From positions 326,021 to 390,020 of the forward strand of contig CANTVF010000002.1 in NCBI GenBank assembly GCA_947852905.1: 64,000 bases of DNA. Reading direction: 5' to 3'. This document shows, one piece after another, positions 8,142 through 16,522 of the stretch (the first letter of the stretch is position 1; the number at the start of each line of letters is the position of its first letter). The position numbers and the translations under genes were made by a program. The notes beneath the pieces are model-generated. The model was given only the letters and a program-made list of their open reading frames with translations. It ran no database searches and was not told the DNA's origin. This DNA comes from an uncultured Tidjanibacter sp. (GTDB lineage: Bacteria > Bacteroidota > Bacteroidia > Bacteroidales > Rikenellaceae).

Positions 8142-9557
8142 TTAATCAAGCGGAGGGGCTATGTACCACGAGCAAAACGATACACCCATACCCGTAGACA
8201 TCGCATACGAACCTATCATCGATCGCTTGTCAGGAGCCAGATACTGGATATATCCTGCCGGAGTCAAGATGCCGTAGTTTTCGAGTATCCATTCCGACGT
8301 ACTGCCGAGCGGAGTATCCGTATTGAGATCATGGACTACGCCGTCGGTAACACCAAGGGTCCCCAAACCTATGAAAGCTATGCCGTCGTCGGTCACATGT
8401 ACGCCTGTTGCCACACCGTAATCGTCCACTATGGTGGTCTTTTCTGTTTCGGTATTGTAGAACGCCGGATACGTATCGGCGAGTACTCCCGTCTGATCCG
8501 CATTGACATACTCCTTGCGGTATTTGCCGGCGATCCATGTTCCAGAAGGACTGATGTTGGTGAGTTCCGCGAACGCGATCATCCCGCTCGCTATGGTCGT
8601 GACATACGTTTCGCCGTTCGCATCGGTAATAGTGACATCCTCGTAGGTATGTATATCCTTACCCACATATTCCGGCTTGGCATTTATATCCGTCCAGTAG
8701 ACCATGCCGACATCCTTGCTCTCCCACGTCGTACCGTATATTACAGAGCCGTCGGCCGATACGCCACGAGCCATGATGCCGATAGAAAATTCCTGCCCGC
8801 GATACGCTTTGTCCGGAAATTGCAGTTCGCGGGGCTGTCCGTCTATCCACACCAACGGGTGATACATGCCGTCCTCATGCGTAGCGAAACCCACCCAGTA
8901 ATTGCCTTCCGACGAGGTACCCTGCACTTCCGGTTTGGATCTAAAGCCGGGTAATCCCTCGACCTCGAAATAGTCTCCGTCCCTACCGAAGGCATATTGC
9001 ACGCCATGCTGTCCGTCGGTTATGAATACATAGCCCGCATCGGAAACCACCATGGTCTGATAGAGTGCCATCATGGATTGAGGCACATCCATACATACGG
9101 TCTCTTCGCCGGTATAAAGGTCTATGATAGTGGGATGGAAAATATAGGAATCGTCCTCCACGACAAGCGTCTCTGTAAAACCGCCTACAAAGCGGCCGTT
9201 AGGAGACATAGCCGCACCCATGACATAATTGGGCAGCTTGCGGTATCTCGGCATACTCTCATTGAAGCCGAGTTGGGTGACGGTTATCTGCTGGGAAGCG
9301 TCGCCGGCCGTGACAGAAATGGTGGCCGTCCTTTCGGACTCCGACTCGTTGTCGGCGGCGGTAATGGTGAGAATGGTGCCGTCTTCGTTACGAACGGCCT
9401 CGAGCCACGAAGCGTCCGTAACAGCCTTCCATGACGACGGCGAGGCTTTGACCTGAATCTCCAGAGGCTGATTGTCGTTGCTGTAGAAAGAGCATACGGC
9501 CTGATCCAGCCTTACGTAATGATAATCTTCCTTTACGGTGTCGCTACACGACAACAT
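8142..9557 (-). CDS. BACON / propeller-repeat lipoprotein with poly-G-interrupted signal peptide (out of frame as sequenced)
   Basis: As drawn, the frame opens at MLSCSDTVKE and codes 471 aa. This start sits inside a lipobox (MLSC) and so cannot be the natural start of a lipoprotein. Upstream ATGs at 9601-9603, 9592-9594 and 9589-9591 are separated from it by a run of nine G (coding strand, 9587-9579). At 9 G they read into a stop after about 19 codons. At 8 G the product would begin MLKMMRGGCLLAAICMLSC, a normal lipoprotein signal. The body has a BACON domain (about residues 10-95) and repeats such as SPSGTWIAGKYR, SADGSVIYGTTW and TDDGIAFIGLG. It is a paralogue of the gene at 14842-16245. 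It heads an operon with the gene at 6537-8099. Confidence 0.85.
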   Translation of the reverse strand: MLSCSDTVKEDYHYVRLDQAVCSFYSNDNQPLEIQVKASPSSWKAVTDASWLEAVRNEDGTILTITAADNESESERTATISVTAGDASQQITVTQLGFNESMPRYRKLPNYVMGAAMSPNGRFVGGFTETLVVEDDSYIFHPTIIDLYTGEETVCMDVPQSMMALYQTMVVSDAGYVFITDGQHGVQYAFGRDGDYFEVEGLPGFRSKPEVQGTSSEGNYWVGFATHEDGMYHPLVWIDGQPRELQFPDKAYRGQEFSIGIMARGVSADGSVIYGTTWESKDVGMVYWTDINAKPEYVGKDIHTYEDVTITDANGETYVTTIASGMIAFAELTNISPSGTWIAGKYRKEYVNADQTGVLADTYPAFYNTETEKTTIVDDYGVATGVHVTDDGIAFIGLGTLGVTDGVVHDLNTDTPLGSTSEWILENYGILTPAGYIQYLAPDKRSMIGSYAMSTGMGVSFCSWYIAPPLD

Positions 9558-9578
9558 GCAAATTGCGGCAAGTAAGCA

Positions 9579-9587
9579 CCCCCCCCC
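9579..9587 (-). repeat. nine-base poly-G tract in signal-peptide coding region (candidate phase-variation tract)
   Basis: Nine C on the plus strand, so nine G on the coding strand, between the upstream ATGs and the lipobox. Deletion of one G, or gain of two, fuses the upstream ATG to the mature lipoprotein frame. In the frame of the mature protein, the first codon before the tract region is preceded by TGA (9593-9591), so no in-frame start exists upstream at 9 G. Confidence 0.8.
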
Positions 9588-9676
9588 GCATCATTTTTAA
9601 CATTAAGTTAGTTTTCATAAACAATAATTTAGGTTAATCAAAGTATGTAAAGCGCGCATTCACATAGCTTCTTTTG

Positions 9677-9707
9677 CAAATATAATAAATACCCATTAAT
9701 TTCCAAA
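9677..9707 (-). promoter_or_regulatory. Bacteroidetes-type promoter of the phase-variable lipoprotein operon
   Basis: On the minus strand, TTTG (9707-9704), a 19-bp spacer and TATATTTG (9684-9677) match the -33/-7 consensus exactly. A start near 9670 would give a leader of about 65 nt before the ATG at 9603. Confidence 0.85.
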
Positions 9708-9934
9708 TAAAGCACCATGATTTTTTGTTCCACACAAACAAAAAATCACCACTCTCGACAAAACAGACAATACCACAGACGTATTAACAACAGCCATATT
9801 ATATATGACTATCATGCAGACTACAACTTCCCAGCAGATTTAAAACAGACGCATTCGATGCATATTAATGCATAAACAATAAATTACATGCATACGCGGA
9901 CATTAAAATCAAAATGCGACATGTCGACAACGCA

Positions 9935-9964
9935 CAGACCGCCTCCATCAAAAGAAGCGGTCTG
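9935..9964 (-). terminator. hairpin downstream of mscS-like gene, possible terminator
   Basis: A perfect 8-bp stem (9935-9942 with 9957-9964) with a 14-nt loop lies 100 bp past the mscS-like stop. It lacks a T run on the minus strand, so termination is uncertain. Confidence 0.4.
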
Positions 9965-10063
9965 CACACATCATTGCCCCACCCATACTACGGCCACAAC
10001 AATATCGGCATACCTGTCCGAATGCCATTATCAACACGCAATCTTACGTTTAGGGCACAACCC

Positions 10064-11287
10064 TCATGCCGATGCCGCATCAGAAGCGGCGATATTGCCC
10101 GAATACTGGAAAGCCCTCAATCCGAACAACGGCAACACGGCATATATATGGTCGAAAATATCGGCCTGAACGCGTTCGTAGTCCACCCACTGCTGACGAG
10201 CCGAAAAGCAGTAAACCTCCAGAGGGAGACCGGTCGGTCCCGGCTGCAACTGGCGCACCATATGCGTCAGTCCCTTGTGGATGTCGGGGTTTTCTGCTAT
10301 CCACAGTCCGAGATACTCCCTGAACGTCCCCACATTCGTCAGACGTCTTTCGTCCAAGCCGCTCTCGCGATTGGCGTTGTATGTATTGAGTTCGGCTATC
10401 TTGCGTTCCATGTAGCTGCGCAATATCTGCGACTCCTTCAACTGGTCGAGTTCCTCGGAAGATAGATAATGTATCGAGGAGACGTCTATATTGACCGAAC
10501 GCTTTATGCGCCGACCGCCCGACTCCTCCATACCGCGCCAGTTGGTAAACGACTCCGAAACGAGTTTATGGGTAGGAATAGTCGTGATCGTCTTGTCCCA
10601 GTTCTGCACCTTGACAGTCGTCAGTGCTATCTCGGTAACTTCGCCGTCCACACCGCGGTTAGGCATCACTATCCAGTCACCCAAACGTATCATATTATTG
10701 GAACTGAGCTGTATGCCCGCCACGAATCCGAGTATAGTATCCTGAAACACCAACATCAGCACGGCTGCGAACGCCGTCAAGCCGCCGAGCAGTACGGTGA
10801 TCTTCTCCTTGGTGAAAATGCTTATTATGACAAGCGCTACCGCACACCAGATAATTACCATTACCACCTGAGTGATGATCTTCACAGGCTTGTCCTTGAT
10901 GCTGGCCACATTTTCGTACACCCGGTTGACACCGCCCATCAGAGCGGATGCCAACAGCCCGGACCCGACAACTATCCAAATGTCGAGTATCCTATTGATG
11001 ACATACATGTACTCCCAGCCTATGGACGACAGTCCCGTCCGCAGCACTATAGGCAATATCAGCAGAGCCAGACGATTGAAGAAACGGCGGTCCAGCAGCC
11101 ACTGCCCCCAGTTACTGCGGGTGGCACCGGCTATCCTATCCACCAGCTTGGGAAGGAACTTCTTGGCCACCATATAGGCCAGCCAACCTATGGCCCCCAC
11201 TACTAACATGGTGAACAACACGTTGAAAACCTCTATCCACGTCGTATTCTCAAGCCCCGACCGTTCGAGCAGTCCCGTAATCTTCAT
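10064..11287 (-). CDS. MscS-family mechanosensitive channel (YbdG-like)
   Basis: The 407-aa product (MKITGLLERS) has several membrane segments: about 19-40, 70-90, 102-125, 138-158 and the pore-lining helix about 163-193 (GGLTAFAAVLMLVFQDTILGFVAGIQL region). The cytoplasmic beta domain follows: IRLGDWIVMPNRGVDGEVTEI, then TTVKVQNWDKTITTIPTHKLV, typical of MscS. The extra N-terminal helices and the long C-terminal domain after SFTNWRG match the YbdG branch. By family it is an inner-membrane channel that opens under membrane tension to release solutes on osmotic downshock. It is transcribed alone from a good promoter at 11349-11380. Confidence 0.92.
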   Translation of the reverse strand: MKITGLLERSGLENTTWIEVFNVLFTMLVVGAIGWLAYMVAKKFLPKLVDRIAGATRSNWGQWLLDRRFFNRLALLILPIVLRTGLSSIGWEYMYVINRILDIWIVVGSGLLASALMGGVNRVYENVASIKDKPVKIITQVVMVIIWCAVALVIISIFTKEKITVLLGGLTAFAAVLMLVFQDTILGFVAGIQLSSNNMIRLGDWIVMPNRGVDGEVTEIALTTVKVQNWDKTITTIPTHKLVSESFTNWRGMEESGGRRIKRSVNIDVSSIHYLSSEELDQLKESQILRSYMERKIAELNTYNANRESGLDERRLTNVGTFREYLGLWIAENPDIHKGLTHMVRQLQPGPTGLPLEVYCFSARQQWVDYERVQADIFDHIYAVLPLFGLRAFQYSGNIAASDAASA

Positions 11288-11348
11288 ATCCGAACCAATT
11301 TTACACCATATTCATTCTGTTTGCACACCCACTACAGAACACGATTTA

Positions 11349-11380
11349 CAAATTTAAAAAAAATAACCCGGCAGCACAAA
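11349..11380 (-). promoter_or_regulatory. promoter of mscS-like gene
   Basis: On the minus strand, TTTG (11380-11377), a 20-bp spacer and TAAATTTG (11356-11349) fit the Bacteroidetes consensus. The predicted leader is about 55 nt. Confidence 0.75.
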
Positions 11381-11404
11381 ACACAATACTTTGCAAAACC
11401 CGAC

Positions 11405-11435
11405 AAAAAGCTCCCGACCGCAAGCGACCGGGAGC
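11405..11435 (-). terminator. intrinsic terminator of the fimbrillin-like gene / upstream operon
   Basis: A 7-bp GC-rich stem (11410-11416 with 11429-11435) has a 12-nt loop that can pair internally. It is followed on the minus strand by TTTTT (11409-11405) and lies 80 bp past the stop at 11515. Confidence 0.85.
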
Positions 11436-11514
11436 CCACCAATTAACCTAATTACCTATCCATGAAAAGATATGTATGCTTTGTATCTCCCCTCTGTAAC
11501 AGAGGCAATTCATG

Positions 11515-13179
11515 TCAGAAAGCGCAGACAAATCTGATACCCAGAGACATCATTTTATTATACACACTCAGGCTGCCCTCAGTGAAATCAAGAAACCACA
11601 CGCCATGCTCTCCGCTTTCCGTGGAAGACCAATATTGCCCGGAGGTCAATGTCGCGAGTCCGAGTAACTCCAAAGATTCATTGACAATCTTTATATTATC
11701 AGTGCCCCGATAGCTATAATGAGTAATATCGTCTGCCCAACCGGCACTCAGTGTACTGAGTTCTTTGGCCGACGGTAAATACCACCCGCTGCATTTCGAA
11801 GCCGGAACAGCATGTTCCTCGGAATAAGCATCCAAATAAGCGATCATCTTCACACCGCACCGCTCTTCGCACTGCTCATCGTACTGTCTCAAGACAGCCG
11901 TATTATTGTATCCGAGTATACGGCCGTAATTACTCTTCAGATTCTTTTCTGCATTTATATCTTCGTATCCGGACAGGTTACTGTCCTGCCAAGCCTGAAA
12001 ATACTCATATTCTTCCTGATTGAAAGACGTAGCGGAAATCGCATCGTGCAGCGCAACGACCAACCCGTGCGTACAATAGGGCTTTTCCCGCCGAAGAACC
12101 GGATCGCCGAACTCTTCGGAAGTAGGATCTCCCAGCCAGAACACAATCCCTGCACACGCAGACTTCTGCGCATCCGTGAATTTGGTCTCTTTTTTCATGA
12201 ACGATCCGTCCCTCATGTAAAAATCGCCTATAGAAACCTCCCCCGGATCGGTAATGCCGCCTATCGGCTTGTTTTCCATTACAGTAGCACTATGCCAGTC
12301 GGCCTGCTCGGTCGTATTTACCCACAGATAATCGCTATTCACGGTAATATCGTAACGATAAATCAAACCTCCGCTAAAACTCAGCCCACCCAAATTGCAT
12401 AAAAGTTTGGTCCCGTCACCCAACTCCACTTCTATAAAATCACCGTCCACACTCTGCGGCACTATAATCCCGCTGGCCCGCATTTCATCGCCATTACCGA
12501 TCACAGCCATAAGTATGTCGGCCCGATCACCCTCGACTACCGAAACCAGCTTGGCGCGTTCGCTTCTGTCGGCTATCCGATCTATCAGCATTCTGTCCGG
12601 TACAAATTTAGCGTCCTGTGCCACATTCAACAGCTTAACCTTAATATCGTCAATATCGGCAGCCGAGACTCCGTCGCCAGCCCTAAGTGTAATTTCGACC
12701 TTAGACATCATATGGTAAAACTCCATGTTCACAGGCGATGCCGCCACGCCGCTCCGTACTGCATACAACAGATCGGACGAAGCTATCCCCTCCCTCTGAT
12801 CGGCGGCAATACTATGTATAAGGCCGTCATTCTCCGGAAACAAGGTTTCGTTTTCCGCTATAGGATCCTGTACGAAATTTCCATGCAACACAAAAAAATC
12901 CAATGTTTCGTTTTCAGGAAAATATCGGGGTGTCCCGTTGAACCCACCATTCCCGTCCGATGCCAACTTCCATGCATCGATGTACCACACACCGGTTCCC
13001 AAAGCCCATGTATAAACAGTGCCGCCCTGCGGCACATATTCCACCGGCCGGCCGTCATCTGTCATACACATATTACCCGTCAGGGTTATCTCCGCCGCCT
13101 GTTTCCCGCCTCCGGGCACCTTGTCGTCACATGCCAACAACAATGCCGACAACAAGAATATCGTAAAATACTTTTTCAT
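11515..13179 (-). CDS. fimbrillin-like lipoprotein with C-terminal DUF1566/Lcl-type domain
   Basis: The 554-aa product starts MKKYFTIFLL (an ATG two codons earlier is also possible) and has lipobox LLAC, Cys17. Residues about 20-300 resemble fimbrillin (FimA/Mfa-like) N-terminal domains: the SSDLLYAVRSGV and FYHMMSKVEITLRAG elements are typical. The C-terminal part, about 310-554, has the pattern GWYLPSAKELSTL, YWSSTESGEHGVW and IRFVCAF, typical of DUF1566/Lcl_C lectin-like folds. Such two-domain proteins may be pilus tip or surface adhesins; this is inference. It lies 133 bp downstream of the multi-BACON gene with no clear terminator between, so it may share the phase-variable operon starting at 16.3 kb. 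Confidence 0.75.
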   Translation of the reverse strand: MKKYFTIFLLSALLLACDDKVPGGGKQAAEITLTGNMCMTDDGRPVEYVPQGGTVYTWALGTGVWYIDAWKLASDGNGGFNGTPRYFPENETLDFFVLHGNFVQDPIAENETLFPENDGLIHSIAADQREGIASSDLLYAVRSGVAASPVNMEFYHMMSKVEITLRAGDGVSAADIDDIKVKLLNVAQDAKFVPDRMLIDRIADRSERAKLVSVVEGDRADILMAVIGNGDEMRASGIIVPQSVDGDFIEVELGDGTKLLCNLGGLSFSGGLIYRYDITVNSDYLWVNTTEQADWHSATVMENKPIGGITDPGEVSIGDFYMRDGSFMKKETKFTDAQKSACAGIVFWLGDPTSEEFGDPVLRREKPYCTHGLVVALHDAISATSFNQEEYEYFQAWQDSNLSGYEDINAEKNLKSNYGRILGYNNTAVLRQYDEQCEERCGVKMIAYLDAYSEEHAVPASKCSGWYLPSAKELSTLSAGWADDITHYSYRGTDNIKIVNESLELLGLATLTSGQYWSSTESGEHGVWFLDFTEGSLSVYNKMMSLGIRFVCAF

Positions 13180-13312
13180 AAACATTTCGATTTACATCGA
13201 CGCCTGCCCGACGGGGCCGTTACCGACGCACACCCGTCAACACACCTCATCGGACAGCGTCTGTCAACCATGAAAAACCGACTTTTAACTATCGAGAATT
13301 ACACACCTACAG

Positions 13313-14797
13313 CTAACCATTCAAACTAAATAGCGCCTCGACCTGTTCTCCTTCCAATCTGAAATTCATATCATCGGCAAAAGAGCAAACTATATGATAA
13401 GTCCCGTCTTCATTTCGGGACACCGTCATAGTACCCGAGGTAACAGGAGCCGCCTGCACCACATCGCCGTCTTCAATCTTATAATACCACGAATTACGTT
13501 TCCAGTCCACATTCCATGAAGCTACAGCTCCAGCATGTATTGCATTAGCATCATACTCCCACGCCATCTCGTCATATTCTGTAACTGTGTATTCCCCGTC
13601 GGGTACATAATATATATTCTCTTCATTGATTTCTATCTTTTCAAAATACACTATCAAAGACACATATTCGCCGGTTCCCGAATATGTATTATTCATTGTG
13701 TCATGCTCTACACTATCGCTCCAGAACCTTATCTCGCCGTAAGTATAAGCAACAGGATCATCAGGCCTGCTCGGTTGTATATATGCATACCAATTCTGCA
13801 TTACAGTTGACAGATCGACATTATCTGTCAACTCACTGAGGTGGTCTTGAGCCCCTTCCTGTATGAGCTTCACGTCAACCTCGACAGTAACGTCTTCCGT
13901 AGCGAAAAACTTCACGTACCCTACGCGCTCTCCCTTATCCGGATTCGGTTTCATACCCACGAGACAACACTTATCGTCGGACTCCACTCTTTCAGCCGTT
14001 ATCCAATCCACCTCTTCGCCATTCTCATCGACACACGACACGTCCCACTCGGTATTGACAGTCAATATCATCAAAAGATTATTTTCCGAACAGTTACCCA
14101 AATAGTCAAATCTGAGCTCCTCGATGCCCTCATATATAGTTACCGACGGCGGCAACACCATGCCTTTTTGAGCCACGATTACATCCTGCGCCACGACCAA
14201 TCCGTTGGGTTCCGATACCGTTATCACCCCTACCCTTTCTTTGGTAGACGGATTGTCCGCAACCGACACGGTAAATCCGGTATCGCTCTCGTCAATCGTA
14301 ATCCATTCGGCACCCGCATGGTCTACTGCCGTAGACCATGCAAGGTCCTCCCTCGGGACTTCCACCGTAACGGTTTGCGCTACGGCACCTTCGCTATCGA
14401 ACTCCAGTTTCGTAGCCGACAGAGTAAAGTCAAAGACCTCGTCCGACACCTCTTGAGTTACCGTAATCTCCTTGTTTTTAAGTTTGCTGCCTTCAGGAAC
14501 CGTTATTATCACGGCACCTGTTCTTTTTTCCTTTTTCAGATTATCGGCAACGGTTATTTTAACCGTACTATTGCCCATCTTCTCAGCCGACAGCCACTCT
14601 CTCGCGGCAACCGCTACATCCACACCCCACTCTTCTATGCCGGAAAACGACACACTAACGGTCTGCGGTTCGGCATCCAATGCAGCGAAAGTTACCAATG
14701 CAGGCTCTACATTCAAAAATGTCTCTTTCTCCTCCGGTTTTTCCGTACATGCCGCGGATAACAAACACACGGCCAGCATAACTATATATCGTTTCAT
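13313..14797 (-). CDS. multi-BACON-repeat lipoprotein (paralogue of 6537-8099)
   Basis: The 494-aa product starts MKRYIVMLAV with lipobox SAAC, Cys17; I preferred this ATG to one four codons upstream because it gives a standard signal peptide. Three BACON-like repeats span about 25-115, 120-210 and 215-300. The C-terminal domain about 305-494 shares DHLSELT, GTGEYVSLIVYF and SWYYKIEDGDVV with the paralogue, which contains the same elements at matching positions. It lies 44 bp downstream of the gene ending at 14842, reproducing the arrangement in the other operon. It lacks the paralogue's Gly/Pro-rich tail. It is probably a surface lipoprotein; ligand unknown. Confidence 0.85.
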   Translation of the reverse strand: MKRYIVMLAVCLLSAACTEKPEEKETFLNVEPALVTFAALDAEPQTVSVSFSGIEEWGVDVAVAAREWLSAEKMGNSTVKITVADNLKKEKRTGAVIITVPEGSKLKNKEITVTQEVSDEVFDFTLSATKLEFDSEGAVAQTVTVEVPREDLAWSTAVDHAGAEWITIDESDTGFTVSVADNPSTKERVGVITVSEPNGLVVAQDVIVAQKGMVLPPSVTIYEGIEELRFDYLGNCSENNLLMILTVNTEWDVSCVDENGEEVDWITAERVESDDKCCLVGMKPNPDKGERVGYVKFFATEDVTVEVDVKLIQEGAQDHLSELTDNVDLSTVMQNWYAYIQPSRPDDPVAYTYGEIRFWSDSVEHDTMNNTYSGTGEYVSLIVYFEKIEINEENIYYVPDGEYTVTEYDEMAWEYDANAIHAGAVASWNVDWKRNSWYYKIEDGDVVQAAPVTSGTMTVSRNEDGTYHIVCSFADDMNFRLEGEQVEALFSLNG

Positions 14798-14841
14798 AAT
14801 TATTGTCATTTATTGTCATTCATATTTTCGTCACATACATT

Positions 14842-16245
14842 CTAATGATTAGATACGTAGAACGACTGGAATCTCATGTACCCTCCGGGCAACGGCGTCA
14901 TAAACGTACCGAACAACATGCTCTTATCCGCATTGACATAATTGATGGCTCCCTGCGGTATTTTGATGCCATAATTACTCTGTACCCATTCTTCAATGCT
15001 GCCTAACCCGGTATTGGTATTCAAATCATATACTACACCGGTAGATATGCCCAGCGATCCGATACCTATAAAAGCTATTCCGTCATCGGTAACACTGGTA
15101 CCTGTAGACTCGCCGTAATCCTCTACAATAGTAGTCTTCTCGGTTTCAGTATTATAAAATGCTGCGCATTGCGACGTCACTATCTGGTCGCCGCCCAACA
15201 TTTCACGCCTATACGATCCGGCAATCCATTTTCCCGTAGGGCTTATCTTGGTCAACTCAGCCGAACATATCACTCCGTCCACCAGGACCTCCGTTCCCCA
15301 TGAAGCCTCCTCTGTTCTGACCTTACGTACGTCCTCTCCGACCCATTTGGGTTCGTCGGCAAAATCTTCCCAATACAGCATTCCCATGTCCCAGCCGTCC
15401 CACGACGTGCCGTAAATAATCGAGCCGTCGGCAGATATTCCTCTGGCCATCACGCCATCCATGAACTCCCGATCGCGATAATTGCTCTCCGGCATTTTAA
15501 GCTCATGCATGACACCGTTATCCCACAATAACGGATGATACAAACCGTCGTCCATTCTGGCATATCCGACCCAATATCTGCCGTCCTCAGAAGTCGCCTG
15601 CACGGCCACATCATTACCGTCCCGTCCGAAAACATAATAATTGCCGTCCGTGTCGAAAATCCAGTAACCGCCGTTCTGACCGTCGCATATGAACAGCTGA
15701 CCGCTATCGGACATGACCATGGTCTGGGTAAGCATCATTTCATCAGACGAATAAGGACCCAATACGATCCTTTCGTCGGTATATACGTCTATGATTTCGG
15801 GATAAAAAAGAAAAGTGATTTCGTCGGCCGCTATCTTGTGAGTAAAACCGCCGACGAACCTACCGCTCGGAGAAACTGCCGCACAATCGTTCAGATGCGA
15901 CAACTTGCGATAGTTAGGCATATCGGGCATATACCCGAGCTGCGTGATAATTATTTCTCTTGATGCGCTGCCAGCCGTAACGAGAACCGTAGCACTCCGC
16001 TCATACTCGGAATTGTTGTCTTCGGCTGTGATTGTAAGAATGTCGCTCTCCCCGTTGCGGGTAGCCTCGAGCCATGAAGCGTACGAAACTACCTCCCATT
16101 TCGCCGGAGAAGCGTCTACATGAATTTCAATAGGATCGTTATCATAGCCATAGAACGAACAGGCTATCTGATCCAGCTTTACATAATGTTCCTCTACGAC
16201 ATTTTCGTTACATGAAACAAGGAGACTTAGTACCCCCCCCCGCAC
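14842..16245 (-). CDS. BACON / propeller-repeat lipoprotein with poly-G in signal peptide (upstream ATG out of frame as sequenced)
   Basis: As sequenced the frame can only start at GTG 16245, giving MRGGVLSLLVSCNENV and 467 aa. The better start is ATG 16273-16271 (MNYCIKRLICAGG), which at nine G reads into a stop after about 21 codons. At 8 G it continues into VLSLLVSC, a complete lipoprotein signal. The body has a BACON domain (about 20-105) and propeller-type repeats such as SPTGKWIAGSYR, SADGSIIYGTSW and TDDGIAFIGIG. It is highly similar to the gene at 8142-9557. The GTG start would leave a 12-residue signal with a lipobox, so weak export in the 9-G state cannot be excluded. It heads an operon with the gene at 13313-14797 and perhaps the fimbrillin-like gene. 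Confidence 0.85.
   Translation of the reverse strand: MRGGVLSLLVSCNENVVEEHYVKLDQIACSFYGYDNDPIEIHVDASPAKWEVVSYASWLEATRNGESDILTITAEDNNSEYERSATVLVTAGSASREIIITQLGYMPDMPNYRKLSHLNDCAAVSPSGRFVGGFTHKIAADEITFLFYPEIIDVYTDERIVLGPYSSDEMMLTQTMVMSDSGQLFICDGQNGGYWIFDTDGNYYVFGRDGNDVAVQATSEDGRYWVGYARMDDGLYHPLLWDNGVMHELKMPESNYRDREFMDGVMARGISADGSIIYGTSWDGWDMGMLYWEDFADEPKWVGEDVRKVRTEEASWGTEVLVDGVICSAELTKISPTGKWIAGSYRREMLGGDQIVTSQCAAFYNTETEKTTIVEDYGESTGTSVTDDGIAFIGIGSLGISTGVVYDLNTNTGLGSIEEWVQSNYGIKIPQGAINYVNADKSMLFGTFMTPLPGGYMRFQSFYVSNH
16233..16241 (-). repeat. nine-base poly-G tract in signal-peptide coding region (second candidate phase-variation tract)
   Basis: Nine C on the plus strand. The ATG at 16273 lies in a different frame from the mature protein at 9 G and in the same frame at 8 or 11 G. 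TAA (16251-16249) closes the mature frame just upstream of the GTG. Confidence 0.8.
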
Positions 16246-16336
16246 AAATTAAACGTTTAATACAATAATTCATTTTGGTTGATTTTAGTTGAACAATTAG
16301 TTGTCAATGACACTTATTACCACATTTTCTATATTG

Positions 16337-16367
16337 CGAATATAATAAACATTAATTGCAAAACAAA
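16337..16367 (-). promoter_or_regulatory. promoter of the second phase-variable lipoprotein operon
   Basis: On the minus strand, TTTG (16367-16364), a 19-bp spacer and TATATTCG (16344-16337). Spacing is identical to the promoter at 9677-9707, and flanking bases are also similar, so the promoter belongs to the duplicated block. Confidence 0.78.
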
Positions 16368-16488
16368 TTTTGCGGCAAGAAAAAACCACATATTTATGTA
16401 AAGTATGCTCCATACAGTGGTTATACTTGCATCCAATCCGAAGAATTGCTACCATATATATCGACATTTCAATTATGTCTGTTTTCAT

Positions 16489-16496
16489 TATCTTTG
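16489..16496 (+). promoter_or_regulatory. -7 box of HAD phosphatase gene
   Basis: TATCTTTG on the plus strand with TTTC 18 bp upstream (16467-16470). It lies 26 bp before the ATG at 16523 and diverges from the lipoprotein operon promoter. Confidence 0.6.
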
Positions 16497-16522
16497 CCGA
16501 ACGAACGCAAAACTTGATATAT

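Larger units (their letters stand above)
9604..10063. other. intergenic region between lipoprotein operon and mscS-like gene
   Basis: It holds the promoter at 9677-9707 and a hairpin at 9935-9964. The remaining DNA is AT-rich with no credible gene. Confidence 0.5.

Noticed and set aside
6486..8954. Very long (over 800 codons) plus-strand open frame opposite the two lipoprotein genes
   Set aside because: Its translation looks random (Arg/His/Tyr-rich, no domain), spans two genes and their gap, and follows from the codon use of the opposite strand.
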